The notes under the pieces: model-generated
What the model saw: the letters and a program-made list of their open reading frames with translations, nothing else
Databases searched by the model: none
What the model was told of the DNA's origin: nothing
Assembly (NCBI GenBank): GCA_019241525.1
Contig: JAFAWY010000044.1
Coordinates: 1 to 35,280, forward strand
From: Pseudonocardiales bacterium
Lineage (GTDB): Bacteria > Actinomycetota > Actinomycetes > Mycobacteriales > Pseudonocardiaceae
Length of the DNA stretch: 35,280 nucleotides
Reading direction: 5' to 3'
Translations under genes and position numbers: made by a program
Shown here: one piece after another, positions 7,861 to 15,924 of the stretch
Position numbering within the stretch: position 1 is the stretch's first letter
How the letters are laid out: every line of letters starts with the position of its first letter

Positions 7861-8605
7861 ACCTTGTCACATCGGCCCCACCAGCCTCGCATCGCCGCTA
7901 CGCGCAGCTGGTCGCCAGCGGTGCGGCGAATTGTGCGACTCGTAACGCGGAATCGACACTATCCGACGATGGCGCCAGTTACGGCGACTACTGAGCCCAG
8001 CCCTCGACCAGCAGCTGATAATGCTCGACCACGGTGGTGGAGTTGCCGTGCTCACGATCCCAGATCGCCAAGGCGACCGCGCTCGGCGCCACCTGCAGCG
8101 GGGGCAATGCCTGCCCATACCGGGATGCATGGCACCGGGAAGGGCCGCCTAGTCAGCAGAAATCTGATACTGCTATGAACGGATGACTACCCCTGTCGCA
8201 TCGCGCGCCGTTTGTTTGCCGGGCGTCTCAGCTCCCGGGTAACGCGCGCCGGGCGGTACCGTGCAGCTTCCTGATCGCTAGTCGATCATCCTAGCTGTTG
8301 CGCAGGTGATGGGTCTATCATGCCACTATAGACGCCACCATAGGCACGCGGCGAATCGTTGCCGCTGGCCAGTTCAACAATGGCCAGGTTTATCTGTCTG
8401 ATGGCACCGTTGCCCTATGTTTGTGGGGCGTCCCTTACTCGTGCCAGTGCGAGATACCCATTTTTCCGCCGGCTTACACATCGGCATGAACACAGGCCAC
8501 GTCGACGGTTTTCTGCTGTCCCAAAAGTCCACTCTGGACTATTATGGCAAGCGGGCTCCCGGAACGTGTCGTAGCGTTTCGGGGAACTACGCCGAAGGAG
8601 ACGTC
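7861..8605. other. Gene-poor interval with decayed coding sequence
   Basis: No intact gene is convincing. A minus-strand remnant (7988-8152) is listed separately. A plus-strand frame open from about 8309 to 8484 has no start codon with a ribosome site and no recognised homology. GTCTAT (8313-8318) and ATAGAC (8328-8333) form a short inverted repeat. The last bases before 8606 carry the ribosome site of the DUF6131 gene. Confidence 0.4.
7988..8152 (-). pseudogene. Possible 3' remnant of an unidentified gene
   Basis: A minus-strand frame between stops reads like the C-terminus of a folded protein (PPLQVAPSAVALAIWDRE, then VVEHYQLLVEGWAQ and a stop at 7988-7990). There is no acceptable start codon with a ribosome site, and the frame closes at 8153-8155. 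I cannot name the family. The amphipathic, codon-biased look suggests a gene fragment, but it is too short to be sure. Confidence 0.25.
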
Positions 8606-8761
8606 ATGATCGTCCTTGGTATTGTCTTACTGATCGTGGGATGGCTGCTCGGGATCGGGATTCTCACGACCCTCGGGATCATCTTGATAGTGGTCGGGGT
8701 GATCCTCGAGCTGCTCGGCGCCGTAGGGCGCCCGGTATTCGGTCGGCGCCACTACTACTGA
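8606..8761 (+). CDS. DUF6131-type small membrane protein
   Basis: 51 aa with two very hydrophobic helices (MIVLGIVLLIVGWLLGIGIL and TTLGIILIVVGVILELLG) and a short basic C-terminus GRRHYY. This matches the small actinobacterial DUF6131 membrane peptides of unknown function. A strong ribosome site (GAAGGAG) lies 5 bases before the ATG at 8606 and decides the start over the longer open frame from 8417. It stands alone between gene-poor stretches. The 229 bp after it (8762-8990) contain no gene I can support. Confidence 0.85.
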   Translation: MIVLGIVLLIVGWLLGIGILTTLGIILIVVGVILELLGAVGRPVFGRRHYY

Positions 8762-8990
8762 GACCGGGGCGTGGGGCATGATCGACCGTGCCCCTCGCCC
8801 ACCCGGACAATCCACCCCCGGTCAGCACTCCGAGCTGACCTTCGGCCCACCATCCGCCCGGGAGCCGCTAGCGGCGTCTCGCGACCGGCTCCCGGGCATC
8901 GGATATGGACGTTGCGCGAGCCAGCGCGGCTGGCAGGGGTTCTCGACGCCTCCTTCACCCTCGACGGCCACACCGTCAACCACATAACCG

Positions 8991-10583
8991 CTAATCCGCC
9001 GGGTTCGGGTGCTGGCGCAGGCCGGCCAGGAGCCCAGCACCGTCCGGCACCCCGAGCCCGGTGCAGGCGTCCCAGCCTGGGCCGGCCGCGTAGGCACCGT
9101 TGCTGCCGGTGGTGATATCCCGGAAGCCGCGGGGGCTGCTGTAGAGCGCTGGCTGCAACAGGCCCAGCCGCCGGTGGGTCGCCTGCGCCAGGCGGGTCAC
9201 CAACGCGGCCCACAGAGGCGCCACCGCACTGGTTCCGCCGATCACGGTGTCGATGCCATCGACCCGGACCCGGTAGCCGGTCTGCGGGTCAGCGACCGCG
9301 GCGACGTCCGGTACTCCACGCCCCGGCTTACCGTGCCCTTTACCAGGGCGCACCGGTACCCCGGCTGCGGTCTGCCAGCTTGGCTGGTCGAATGCGTCGC
9401 TGACCCCACCACCGGTCGCCCCGTGCCCCGTGCCGTTGTTCCACACCGTCTCGGACAGCACTTCTCCGGTGGCCGGGTTGGCCTCTAGCCGGGTTCCCCC
9501 GCACCCCAGGACGTGCGGGCTGGAAGCGGGAAAGTCGACGTGTGGGCGCCCGTCGGTGGCGCCATCGGTGCTGCCACCATCACCGGCGGCTACCGTGACC
9601 GTCACCCCGAGCACGGTCGCGTCGGCGAGCGCGTCATCCATGGCGGTGCGTGCTTGCCCCGTCCAGCCGTCTTCGTACAGGCCCCAGCTGATGCTGATCG
9701 CGGTGGGCGTCGGGGTTGCGTGCGCGGCGTCGGCGATAGCGTCGACGAATCCAGCATCGGTATTGGGCGCGAAGTAGACGGCGAGGGTGGCGCCCGGCGC
9801 CAGCGCACCGGCGATCTCGATGTCCAGTAACACCTCGCCGTCCGCACCGCTGGGATTGTGTTCTGGGGTGTTGGCCCCGCCATCGACGCTTACCGCGTTG
9901 ACCACCGGGGCGCTGATGCCCAGACCGGCGAAGTAGGTGTCGAGGTCGGCCTGCTCGAATCCACCGCCAAGTTCGATGATGGCGATGGTGTGCCCAGCAC
10001 CGTCGGTGCCGTCAGGAAAGCGGTAGATGCGACCCAGCTGCACGGGGGTGTAGCTGGCCGACACCGCGGCGGGCACGGGGTAACGGATCTGTGGTCGAGC
10101 CTGCGGGCGATCGTCAAGCCCGAGGACCGCGGTGACCACGCCGTCCAGGACGGCAGGCACACTGAGCGGGCTGGTGCGCACCCGGTGGGTGACCTCTGCG
10201 CCGGTCGAGTCCTGGCTGGTGATCAGCTCCAGTGCGGCGCCGAACATCCGGCTCACCGCTGCCGCGGTGGCCTCGATGCGCACCTGCCGCGCGGCGGCTC
10301 GTACCGCCACCACTCGGGCACCGAGAGCGGTGACGGTGGCGGTCACCAGCTCGACGTCAGCGGGATCGGCACCGTAGGTGGCGGCGAATTGCGCAGCGGA
10401 GATCGGCGCCATACCGGCGGGATCGGGCAGTTGCGCACGGCGACGCAAGACCAGCGTCACCTGGATCAGCGTGTCGGCCGGGACGGGATCAGCCGCCCGG
10501 ATCGCGCGCGGCAGCGGCCACTGCTCACCACCGGGAAGCGGGCGCAGGTCAAGCTCAGCCGGCTCAGGACTCGGGCTGTTCAT
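8991..10583 (-). CDS. Sedolisin-family (S53, kumamolisin-like) serine-carboxyl protease
   Basis: 530 aa. The layout is an N-terminal propeptide (about residues 12-165, activation-domain type) followed by a subtilisin-fold catalytic domain. The Ser-Glu-Asp set is visible: Glu250 and Asp254 in GEVLLDIE, oxyanion Asp335 in AAGDGGS, and nucleophile Ser452 in GGTSAVAP. A late DITTGSN...AGPGWDACTGLG segment is the typical Ca2+ site. Sedolisins cleave peptides at acidic pH and mature by self-processing. No signal peptide is seen at the ATG at 10583, and the in-frame extension to 10847 does not supply one, so the export route is unclear. Divergent from the sigma-factor gene. Confidence 0.9.
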   Translation of the reverse strand: MNSPSPEPAELDLRPLPGGEQWPLPRAIRAADPVPADTLIQVTLVLRRRAQLPDPAGMAPISAAQFAATYGADPADVELVTATVTALGARVVAVRAAARQVRIEATAAAVSRMFGAALELITSQDSTGAEVTHRVRTSPLSVPAVLDGVVTAVLGLDDRPQARPQIRYPVPAAVSASYTPVQLGRIYRFPDGTDGAGHTIAIIELGGGFEQADLDTYFAGLGISAPVVNAVSVDGGANTPEHNPSGADGEVLLDIEIAGALAPGATLAVYFAPNTDAGFVDAIADAAHATPTPTAISISWGLYEDGWTGQARTAMDDALADATVLGVTVTVAAGDGGSTDGATDGRPHVDFPASSPHVLGCGGTRLEANPATGEVLSETVWNNGTGHGATGGGVSDAFDQPSWQTAAGVPVRPGKGHGKPGRGVPDVAAVADPQTGYRVRVDGIDTVIGGTSAVAPLWAALVTRLAQATHRRLGLLQPALYSSPRGFRDITTGSNGAYAAGPGWDACTGLGVPDGAGLLAGLRQHPNPAD

Positions 10584-10821
10584 CCAGGCTGTATACCCGC
10601 ACCGGATCCGGCATTCCCAGCCCGGGCTCTTTGCCCTGGTGAAACTGGCCGTGATCAGCCGTGGGCGGTAGCGGTCGCGGCAGGGATACCACATCTGATG
10701 TACCCGCCCTGCGGTCTCTGCGGTAGGCCGAAGATGGTCTGTCAAGCGGACGACCGGCCGCTGGCCTTTCGACATATTGGTGCCCACGCACCGCCAAGCG
10801 TGCGCAGAACCCGACACGGTG

Positions 10822-10836
10822 GCTGATCGAATCAGC
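10822..10836. promoter_or_regulatory. Short palindrome just upstream of the sigma gene ribosome site
   Basis: GCTGAT-CGA-ATCAGC is a perfect 6-bp inverted repeat with a 3-base centre, ending 14 bases before the GTG start and immediately before AAAAGGGG, the apparent ribosome site. It could be an operator or a small hairpin affecting translation. Evidence is only its symmetry and position. Confidence 0.3.
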
Positions 10837-10850
10837 AAAAGGGGCACCCG

Positions 10851-11612
10851 GTGACTACGCTCTCAGTACTCGACTCCCCAACGTCGTTGGCACCCGTTGC
10901 GCGCCTCGCGCTTGCCGTGAGCAGCACGTCGCCGAGCACGCCGAGCAATGACCGCGATGCCCTTGTCAGCGCCGCGGTCAATGGTGATCCAATCGCCATC
11001 GATGAGATGCTCCGGTGGATCCGTCCCCTCGTGTTGCGGTATTGCCGCACCCGTGTCGGCGGCCAGGAACGGACCTTCACCTCTGCCGACGACGTGGCCC
11101 AGGAAGTGTGCATCGCGGTATTGACCGCCCTGCCCGGTTACCGCGACCAGGGCCGCCCGTTCCTGGCCTTCGTCTATGGCATCGCCGCGCACAAGGTAGC
11201 CGACGCCCACCGTTCGGCAGCGCGCAACCGCACCGAGCCGGTCCCCGACGTCCCAGATACGACGGATCTCGCCGATGGCCCGGAGGCACAGGTGATGAAT
11301 GGCGAGTTCGCTGGTCGGATGGCCAGGTTGCTGGAGTCGGTGTCGGACAAGCAGCGCGAGATCCTGCACCTGCGGATCGTGGTGGGACTTTCCGTGGAAG
11401 AGACCGCTGAGGCTGTGGGCTCGACTCCTGGCGCCGTGCGAGTGGCACAGCACCGGGCACTGAACCGGTTGCGCGACCTGCTCACGGCGAAACCGTCTGC
11501 GCCGTCTGTGTCATCTTCTTCTGGAGGCAAAACCAAGGCCGCGACGCCGAGCAACACCGGCCCCGGCGAGTTATTTACCGAGTGGACGGCACAAGGGCGA
11601 GCGGTGTGGTAG
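10851..11612 (+). CDS. ECF RNA polymerase sigma factor, SigD/ShbA type
   Basis: 253 aa. Region 2 shows RPLVLRYCRTRVGG, SADDVAQEVCIAVLTALPGY and GRPFLAFVYGIAAHKVADAH; region 4 shows KQREILHLRIVVGLSVEETA and STPGAVRVAQHRALNRLRDL. These strongly resemble mycobacterial SigD and streptomycete ShbA. In ShbA this sigma drives the gene for the principal sigma factor. An extra Ser/Thr-rich C-terminal tail of about 45 residues follows region 4. An A4G4 ribosome site is present before the GTG. No membrane anti-sigma (RsdA-like) gene is adjacent; the next genes encode an exported peptide and a two-component system. Confidence 0.9.
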   Translation: MTTLSVLDSPTSLAPVARLALAVSSTSPSTPSNDRDALVSAAVNGDPIAIDEMLRWIRPLVLRYCRTRVGGQERTFTSADDVAQEVCIAVLTALPGYRDQGRPFLAFVYGIAAHKVADAHRSAARNRTEPVPDVPDTTDLADGPEAQVMNGEFAGRMARLLESVSDKQREILHLRIVVGLSVEETAEAVGSTPGAVRVAQHRALNRLRDLLTAKPSAPSVSSSSGGKTKAATPSNTGPGELFTEWTAQGRAVW

Positions 11613-11639
11613 AGATGGCCTACGCAACAACAGCCATGA

Positions 11640-11659
11640 TGCCATCGCCTGCTATGGCA
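11640..11659. terminator. Small inverted repeat after the sigma gene
   Basis: TGCCAT (11640-11645) and ATGGCA (11654-11659) flank an 8-base loop 28 bp after the sigma stop. There is no U-tract. It could be a weak terminator or an operator for the following operon. Confidence 0.25.
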
Positions 11660-11721
11660 GGTTGTCCCCGATCAATGCAGGTGCCACTGTCGTTATCAAT
11701 TGGCCAGCCGAGGAGAAGTCG

Positions 11722-12033
11722 ATGATCTCTTCTGACCCGTGTACCGCCGAGGGGTTGGCGGTACACGTCACCGGCCGGTCGGTGCGCAAACAAATCAGGA
11801 TGGCTATTTCAGCGTTGTTGTTCGCCACCGTTTTCATTTTTGCCGCAGCGCCTGCTGCGATCGCAGCAGAAGCAGTCACGAATAATAGCGTTGCATCCTT
11901 CTGGCAATACGACCCGTGCCGGGGCGAGAAGCCCGGCGTGTGTCCCGATTACTCTTTCGATCAGTTCAGCACGCACAGAACAACGTTGCCCAACGATCGA
12001 TCAACGACGCATCGATCACACTCGTCACCATGA
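11722..12033 (+). CDS. Small exported protein coupled to a histidine kinase
   Basis: 103 aa, not recognised. A strong ribosome site (GAGGAGA, 5-6 bases before ATG) fixes the start. Residues 20-50 form a signal sequence: RSVRKQIR, a hydrophobic core, and a likely AxA cleavage site in APAAIAAEA. The mature part is about 55 residues with two Cys (YDPCRGEKPGVCPD) that could make a disulfide, then a Ser/Thr/His-rich tail. The TGA overlaps the ATG of the sensor kinase (ATGA), so the two are made together. Gene position suggests a ligand, accessory sensor or modulator for the kinase; this is inference. Confidence 0.72.
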   Translation: MISSDPCTAEGLAVHVTGRSVRKQIRMAISALLFATVFIFAAAPAAIAAEAVTNNSVASFWQYDPCRGEKPGVCPDYSFDQFSTHRTTLPNDRSTTHRSHSSP

Positions 12034-13337
12034 ACGTTTCAGGTTGGCTACCCAAGAGTATCCACCTCCCGCCGTCGGCGAAGCAGGACGCGTTCCTGCT
12101 TCCCGCGCTGTTTCTCCTCAATCTGTTCTTTTTTGCCTCCTGGCTCAAGTTGATCAACCTGGCAGCCAACCCGTTGCTGATCTTCATCTGGCTGTTCGCG
12201 GTATTGATGCTGGTGCCTCTAGCCTGGCGTAACAGGGCTCCCGTCGCCGTCTTCGTCATTGAATGGGTATTCAGCGTAGCCGGATGGCCAATCATGACCT
12301 GGTACACGCCGGTCGCAGGAGTTCCGCTTGCGCTCTACGCGGTCGCCGTTCACCGCCCCAAAAAAACCTCAGTACTTGCACTGCTCGCGTCATTCATTCC
12401 CATCGGTTTAGGTGCCAGCGTAGCATTTAGGGTTAACGATGATCTTGCCCACCAGCTGTATTCATTCGTGCCCAATTTCATCTTTCTCGTCATTGCCACT
12501 GCCGGGGCGTGGGGTGCGGGTCGGGTGACACAGGCAAGCAAGCAGCACGTGCAAGAGCTCGAGCGCGAACGAGAGACCGTCCGGGAAGCGATAACCGCTG
12601 AGCGCAGCCGGATCGCGCGAGAACTCCATGACATCGTCTCTCACGCGGTGACCGCGATCGTATTGCAGGCCGCCGGCGCATCCCGCGTTGCCGAGAAAAA
12701 CTTCGCACAGGTCAGGCAATCACTGGCGCATATCGAAAGCACCGGCAAGCAGGCCATGGCAGAGTTACGCAGGCTGCTCGGAGTACTCGAAGCCAGCGCC
12801 GCCGGCAGTTCCGGTGGCATCGACGAATTGGCACCACAACCGGGACTGGCTGATTTGCCCCTGCTACTCACCTCGTTGCGCGAGACCGGCATGCCGGTCA
12901 CCGTTCATGTCGAGGGAACACCACGTAATCTGGACCCGAGCATTGATCTCGCCGCCTACCGGATCATGCAAGAGGGCCTGACCAACGTACTGAAACACGC
13001 TGGCGTGAATTCTTACCCGCACCTACGGTTGGTGTGGGAGGAAAGCCGGCTGCTCGTCCAGATCGATAATGACCTCAACGCGGCGGCGGCGAACCGGGGC
13101 CAGGCGCTATCGGTCGGCCGCGGACTGGCTGGTCTGCGGGCGCGGGCTCAGGCAGTCGGCGGGCGGCTCCATGCTGGACCCCATCACAACGGTGGCTACC
13201 GGTTGACTGCAACGCTCCCCCTTCCGAGCACCGCGCATGGGACAGTTCCTGACGCCACCACTGCACGCGCCGACAGCGACGACCTGGGTTACCAACGGGA
13301 ATCATCAGGGGGCAACCAAGGAAGGGTGTCAGCGTGA
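12030..13337 (+). CDS. NarL-family sensor histidine kinase
   Basis: 435 aa from the ATG at 12030. About six membrane segments in the first 165 residues (for example FLLPALFLLNLFFFASWLKL) form a membrane sensor without a large outer domain. HisKA_3 phosphoacceptor His200 lies in RIARELHDIVSHAV, followed by an HATPase_c domain with the N-box in AYRIMQEGLTNVLKHAG and a Gly-rich box near VGRGLAGLRARA. An N-terminal extension to 11916 only re-reads the upstream gene. The start overlaps the small exported protein and the stop overlaps the response regulator (GTGA), giving a three-gene coupled operon. The signal is unknown. Confidence 0.92.
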   Translation: MNVSGWLPKSIHLPPSAKQDAFLLPALFLLNLFFFASWLKLINLAANPLLIFIWLFAVLMLVPLAWRNRAPVAVFVIEWVFSVAGWPIMTWYTPVAGVPLALYAVAVHRPKKTSVLALLASFIPIGLGASVAFRVNDDLAHQLYSFVPNFIFLVIATAGAWGAGRVTQASKQHVQELERERETVREAITAERSRIARELHDIVSHAVTAIVLQAAGASRVAEKNFAQVRQSLAHIESTGKQAMAELRRLLGVLEASAAGSSGGIDELAPQPGLADLPLLLTSLRETGMPVTVHVEGTPRNLDPSIDLAAYRIMQEGLTNVLKHAGVNSYPHLRLVWEESRLLVQIDNDLNAAAANRGQALSVGRGLAGLRARAQAVGGRLHAGPHHNGGYRLTATLPLPSTAHGTVPDATTARADSDDLGYQRESSGGNQGRVSA

Positions 13338-14011
13338 TCCGAGTCGTGGTAGTCGATGACCAGCCGCTGGTGCGCGCAGGTATCGTGATGCTGATCAACG
13401 CGGAGGACGACATCTCCGTCGTGGCCGAAGCTGTCGATGGCGCCGAGGCGCTGAGCCAGATCCGCTGCCATCGCCCAGATGTGGTGCTGATGGACGTCCG
13501 CATGCCGGGCACCGACGGCGTCACGGCGACCCGTGCCGTGGTGAATGAGGGGCTGACGTCGCAGAGCGGCCAGCCCATCGGGGTAATCATCCTGACCACC
13601 TACCACATTGATGAAGCGGTCTACGCTGCGCTGCGCGCCGGCGCTTCGGGTTTCCTGCTCAAGGACGCCGCCCCCGCTGAAATCGTCAACGCGATCCGCT
13701 CGGTGGTCGCTGGCGAGGCCTGGCTGGATCCGGCGGTGGCCCGCCGGCTCATTGACGAATTCGCCGCCCGGCCGGAGCCCCACACGCCGACGCCGGCAGA
13801 AATGGCCCAACTGACACCACGCGAACGGGAAGTGCTGTCTTTGATGGCGCGCGGCCTGTCGAATGCTGATGTGGCGGTGGAGCTTTTCATCAGCGAGGCC
13901 ACCGTCAAGACGCACCTCGCCCGCGTCATGATGAAACTGGGCGTCCGCGAAAAGGCTCAAGCGGTAGCCGCTGCGTACCAGACCGGCCTCGTCCAGCCCC
14001 CCACCCGCTAA
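13334..14011 (+). CDS. NarL/FixJ-family response regulator
   Basis: 225 aa. The receiver domain has the acidic pocket in VVVVDDQ (residues 4-10), phospho-acceptor Asp54 in VVLMDVRMPG and the conserved Lys in GFLLKDAAP. A LuxR-type helix-turn-helix follows (LTPREREVLSLMARGLSNAD ending near residue 215). It is the DNA-binding partner of the kinase immediately upstream, with the GTG start overlapping the kinase stop. The targets are not identifiable here, but self-regulation of the operon upstream of 11722 is plausible. A large inverted repeat follows 7 bp after the stop. Confidence 0.95.
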   Translation: MIRVVVVDDQPLVRAGIVMLINAEDDISVVAEAVDGAEALSQIRCHRPDVVLMDVRMPGTDGVTATRAVVNEGLTSQSGQPIGVIILTTYHIDEAVYAALRAGASGFLLKDAAPAEIVNAIRSVVAGEAWLDPAVARRLIDEFAARPEPHTPTPAEMAQLTPREREVLSLMARGLSNADVAVELFISEATVKTHLARVMMKLGVREKAQAVAAAYQTGLVQPPTR

Positions 14012-14018
14012 ACCCATA

Positions 14019-14084
14019 CCGCAGTCTGGATGCAAACTGCTGTTTCAGAGGCCTGAATAACCGCAGTCTGCATCCAGACTGCGG
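14019..14084. repeat. Imperfect hairpin element, copy 1 of 2 in the window
   Basis: The 21-nt arms at 14019-14039 and 14064-14084 are complementary except for one position, with a 24-base centre. The arm core is CCGCAGTCTGGATGCA. The same core occurs in the perfect inverted repeat at 25658-25723. It lies between convergent genes (response regulator and coiled-coil gene), so it may act as a bidirectional terminator, but sequence conservation of the stem between two unrelated loci suggests a dispersed repeat element. Confidence 0.8.
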
Positions 14085-14101
14085 GCGCGGACGGCTGGCT
14101 G

Positions 14102-14584
14102 TCAGGCTTCGGAGAGGCGAGCGGGTGGGATCAGGCCCGTGACGATGGCGGGCACTCCCTTGTCCATCAAGGTCCGCGCCCGGTCCGGCGCGCGCAGCAA
14201 ACTCGCCTGCTGGCGATCCAGGACCCGGAGCGCGAGCTCGGTTTGCTTGTCGATGTCAGCCATCAAGGTGCGGTGACGCTGGCTGTGGTCGGCGTGGACG
14301 CGGCAGATACGGGGCACCTCAAACATCGCCTGCCGGATCCCTTTCCACCGGCCTCCCGCCAGATCCTCAAACTCGCGCAGCAAAGCAACAGCTTTCCGGT
14401 TCGCCTCTTCAGTGATTTCCTTGAGTCCGCGGTTCAACTCATCGATGCGCTGACTCTCCGTCTGATACTGGTCACGCAGCTCTGCTTCAGTTTCGGCAAT
14501 AAGCTCCGCTCGGCGCTGTTGCACCGCGATTCGCAATGTGTCGAATCGCCGCCGGATTGCGACGCGGAGTTCACGGTCGGTCAT
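14102..14584 (-). CDS. Coiled-coil hypothetical protein
   Basis: 160 aa, highly charged and helical, with no membrane segment. The central part (about residues 25-75) has a heptad-like pattern rich in Glu, Gln and Arg and is likely coiled coil. One Cys (ICRVHADH) is present. No family is recognised. A very strong ribosome site (GGAGGAG) two bases before ATG fixes the start, and the 11-residue upstream extension is rejected. It is divergent from the partner-switching island, sharing the intergenic operator-like repeat, and convergent with the response regulator. Confidence 0.75.
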   Translation of the reverse strand: MTDRELRVAIRRRFDTLRIAVQQRRAELIAETEAELRDQYQTESQRIDELNRGLKEITEEANRKAVALLREFEDLAGGRWKGIRQAMFEVPRICRVHADHSQRHRTLMADIDKQTELALRVLDRQQASLLRAPDRARTLMDKGVPAIVTGLIPPARLSEA

Positions 14585-14634
14585 ATCTCCTCCGTCCGCA
14601 GCAGGTCCGCAGGCCACAGGATTACAAAACGACT

Positions 14635-14660
14635 CACCCTAATCGGGCGAGATTAGGGTG
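14635..14660. promoter_or_regulatory. Operator-like inverted repeat between divergent genes
   Basis: CACCCTAATC (14635-14644) and GATTAGGGTG (14651-14660) are exact reverse complements around a 6-base centre. On the minus strand a possible promoter, TTGGTG (14673-14678) with 17-bp spacing to TAATCT (14650-14655), overlaps the right arm, so a bound protein could block the coiled-coil gene. The repeat also lies about 50 bp upstream of the plus-strand promoter. The regulator is unknown. Confidence 0.6.
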
Positions 14661-14687
14661 ACACTTCGAAATCACCAATGGACAACC

Positions 14688-14715
14688 TTAAGATGACAGC
14701 CCGACCTCGTATGAT
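14688..14715 (+). promoter_or_regulatory. Candidate promoter for the MEDS/ATPase genes
   Basis: TTAAGA (14688-14693) and TATGAT (14710-14715) are separated by 16 bp, a reasonable vegetative-type promoter with a strong -10 and weak -35. Transcription would begin near 14722. The first well-supported start codon is at 14964, so a leader of about 240 bases is implied. The 379-bp interval 14585-14963 holds no other gene I can support. Confidence 0.4.
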
Positions 14716-14963
14716 GTCAGCGCAGCGAACGTACGATGAACGAGCCAGGGGAAACTCGTGCCGGTGCACCGAATTCGACAGCAGAGTTGTTCGGTGTGCG
14801 ACCGGCAAGGTCGTGTCGGACCCGGCGCCAACATGGTGATCACCTGCCGGCTGGCGAGGCTAGCTGCCGCCGAGCTTTGATAAGTTCCGTGGGGGCCCGT
14901 GCGCGCCCGCCTCTGGCGGGTATCGCGCTGGGAGGCACTGCCGGCGAGGAGGAAGGCGACGCG

Positions 14964-15917
14964 GTGGGCTCTGACGCCACCAGCCGAGGTGGGTCGTTGG
15001 TACATCAGGGTTTGCTCTACGCAACGCAACAAGAGTTTCTGGCGGGCACGCTGCCGTTCATCCAGCGAGGCTTGGAGCTGGGCGACTTGATCTGGGTGAA
15101 GTCGACAGTCCGCAACGCCAATTGCCTGCGGGCAGCGCTGGGCGCAGACGCCCGGCAGGTGGTGTTCGGCGATTGCAGCCAGTGGTACCGGCATCCGGTC
15201 CGGGCGCTGGCGGCACTGAACCGGGCAGCCCGAAAGGGCGCCGGTAGGCAGCGCCTCCGGATGATCGGGGAGCCGTGGTACACGGCCAGCCCAGGACCCC
15301 AACGGACCGAGCAGGCCCGTCACGAATCACTGCTCAATGTTGCGCTCGCCTCCGCGGATGCCGCCGTCTTGTGCACATATGACACTCGGGTGGTCGACGA
15401 CGAGGTGGTCGCCCAGGTCGGGATGACCCACCCGGAGCTGGTCGTGGACGGCGGGGCACGATCTAGCCCCGACTACATCGATCCGGTGCTGTTCACCGCA
15501 GACTGCGACTCTGCTCCCCTACCGGAGCCTCCCTCGTCCGCGCTGCAGCTCGCGTTCGACCACCTGGGTCAGCTGGCCACCTTGCGCGCGTTCATGACGT
15601 CCTACGCCACCTGGGCCGGCGCCGCTGCACAGTCGGTGAGCCAGTTCGTGCAGGCAGTCGATGAGGTGGCGACCAACGCGATCGAGCACGGTGGTGGATC
15701 CGGAGTGATCCGGATCTGGACCGGTCCGCAAACGATGTCGTGTGAGATCAGTGACACCGGTTCGGGTCTGACTGATCCGTTGGCCGGGCATCTGCCGCTG
15801 CCCCCCGGCCGGGCCGGTGGCTGCGGGCTGTGGTTGGCACGCCAGTTTTGCGACCTCGTCGAGGTGCGCAGCGGCGCGGACGGCACTACCGTACGGCTTC
15901 ACCTGACCCTCGAGTGA
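14964..15917 (+). CDS. MEDS-domain plus ATPase anti-sigma factor (RsbA type), copy 1
   Basis: 317 aa from GTG at 14964. The N-terminal MEDS (DcmR-type sensory) domain spans about residues 10-180 (GLLYATQQEFL, CTYDTRVVDD). A C-terminal HATPase_c domain of the RsbW/RsbT type follows, with the N-box in QAVDEVATNAIEHGGGSG and G-box SDTGSGL. Such proteins act in partner switching, binding or phosphorylating STAS antagonists in response to a sensed signal. GTG 14964 has a GAGGAGGAAGG ribosome site; an ATG at 14736 in frame lacks one and adds 76 low-complexity residues not shared with the paralogue. A paralogue follows after 7 bp. Confidence 0.85.
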   Translation: MGSDATSRGGSLVHQGLLYATQQEFLAGTLPFIQRGLELGDLIWVKSTVRNANCLRAALGADARQVVFGDCSQWYRHPVRALAALNRAARKGAGRQRLRMIGEPWYTASPGPQRTEQARHESLLNVALASADAAVLCTYDTRVVDDEVVAQVGMTHPELVVDGGARSSPDYIDPVLFTADCDSAPLPEPPSSALQLAFDHLGQLATLRAFMTSYATWAGAAAQSVSQFVQAVDEVATNAIEHGGGSGVIRIWTGPQTMSCEISDTGSGLTDPLAGHLPLPPGRAGGCGLWLARQFCDLVEVRSGADGTTVRLHLTLE

Positions 15918-15924
15918 GCACGGC

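Noticed and set aside
8190-8235. SigB/SigF-like promoter (GTTT then GGGTAA near 8230)
   Set aside because: The spacer is 19 bp, outside the 15-17 bp range, and no gene follows closely.
8417-8605. N-terminal extension of the DUF6131 peptide
   Set aside because: The strong ribosome site and family length both place the start at 8606.
9858-10826. 322-codon plus-strand frame
   Set aside because: Antisense of the sedolisin gene, whose catalytic motifs are complete on the other strand.
14736-14963. Longer N-terminus of the first MEDS/ATPase protein
   Set aside because: No ribosome site at 14736, and the extra residues are low-complexity and absent from the paralogue.
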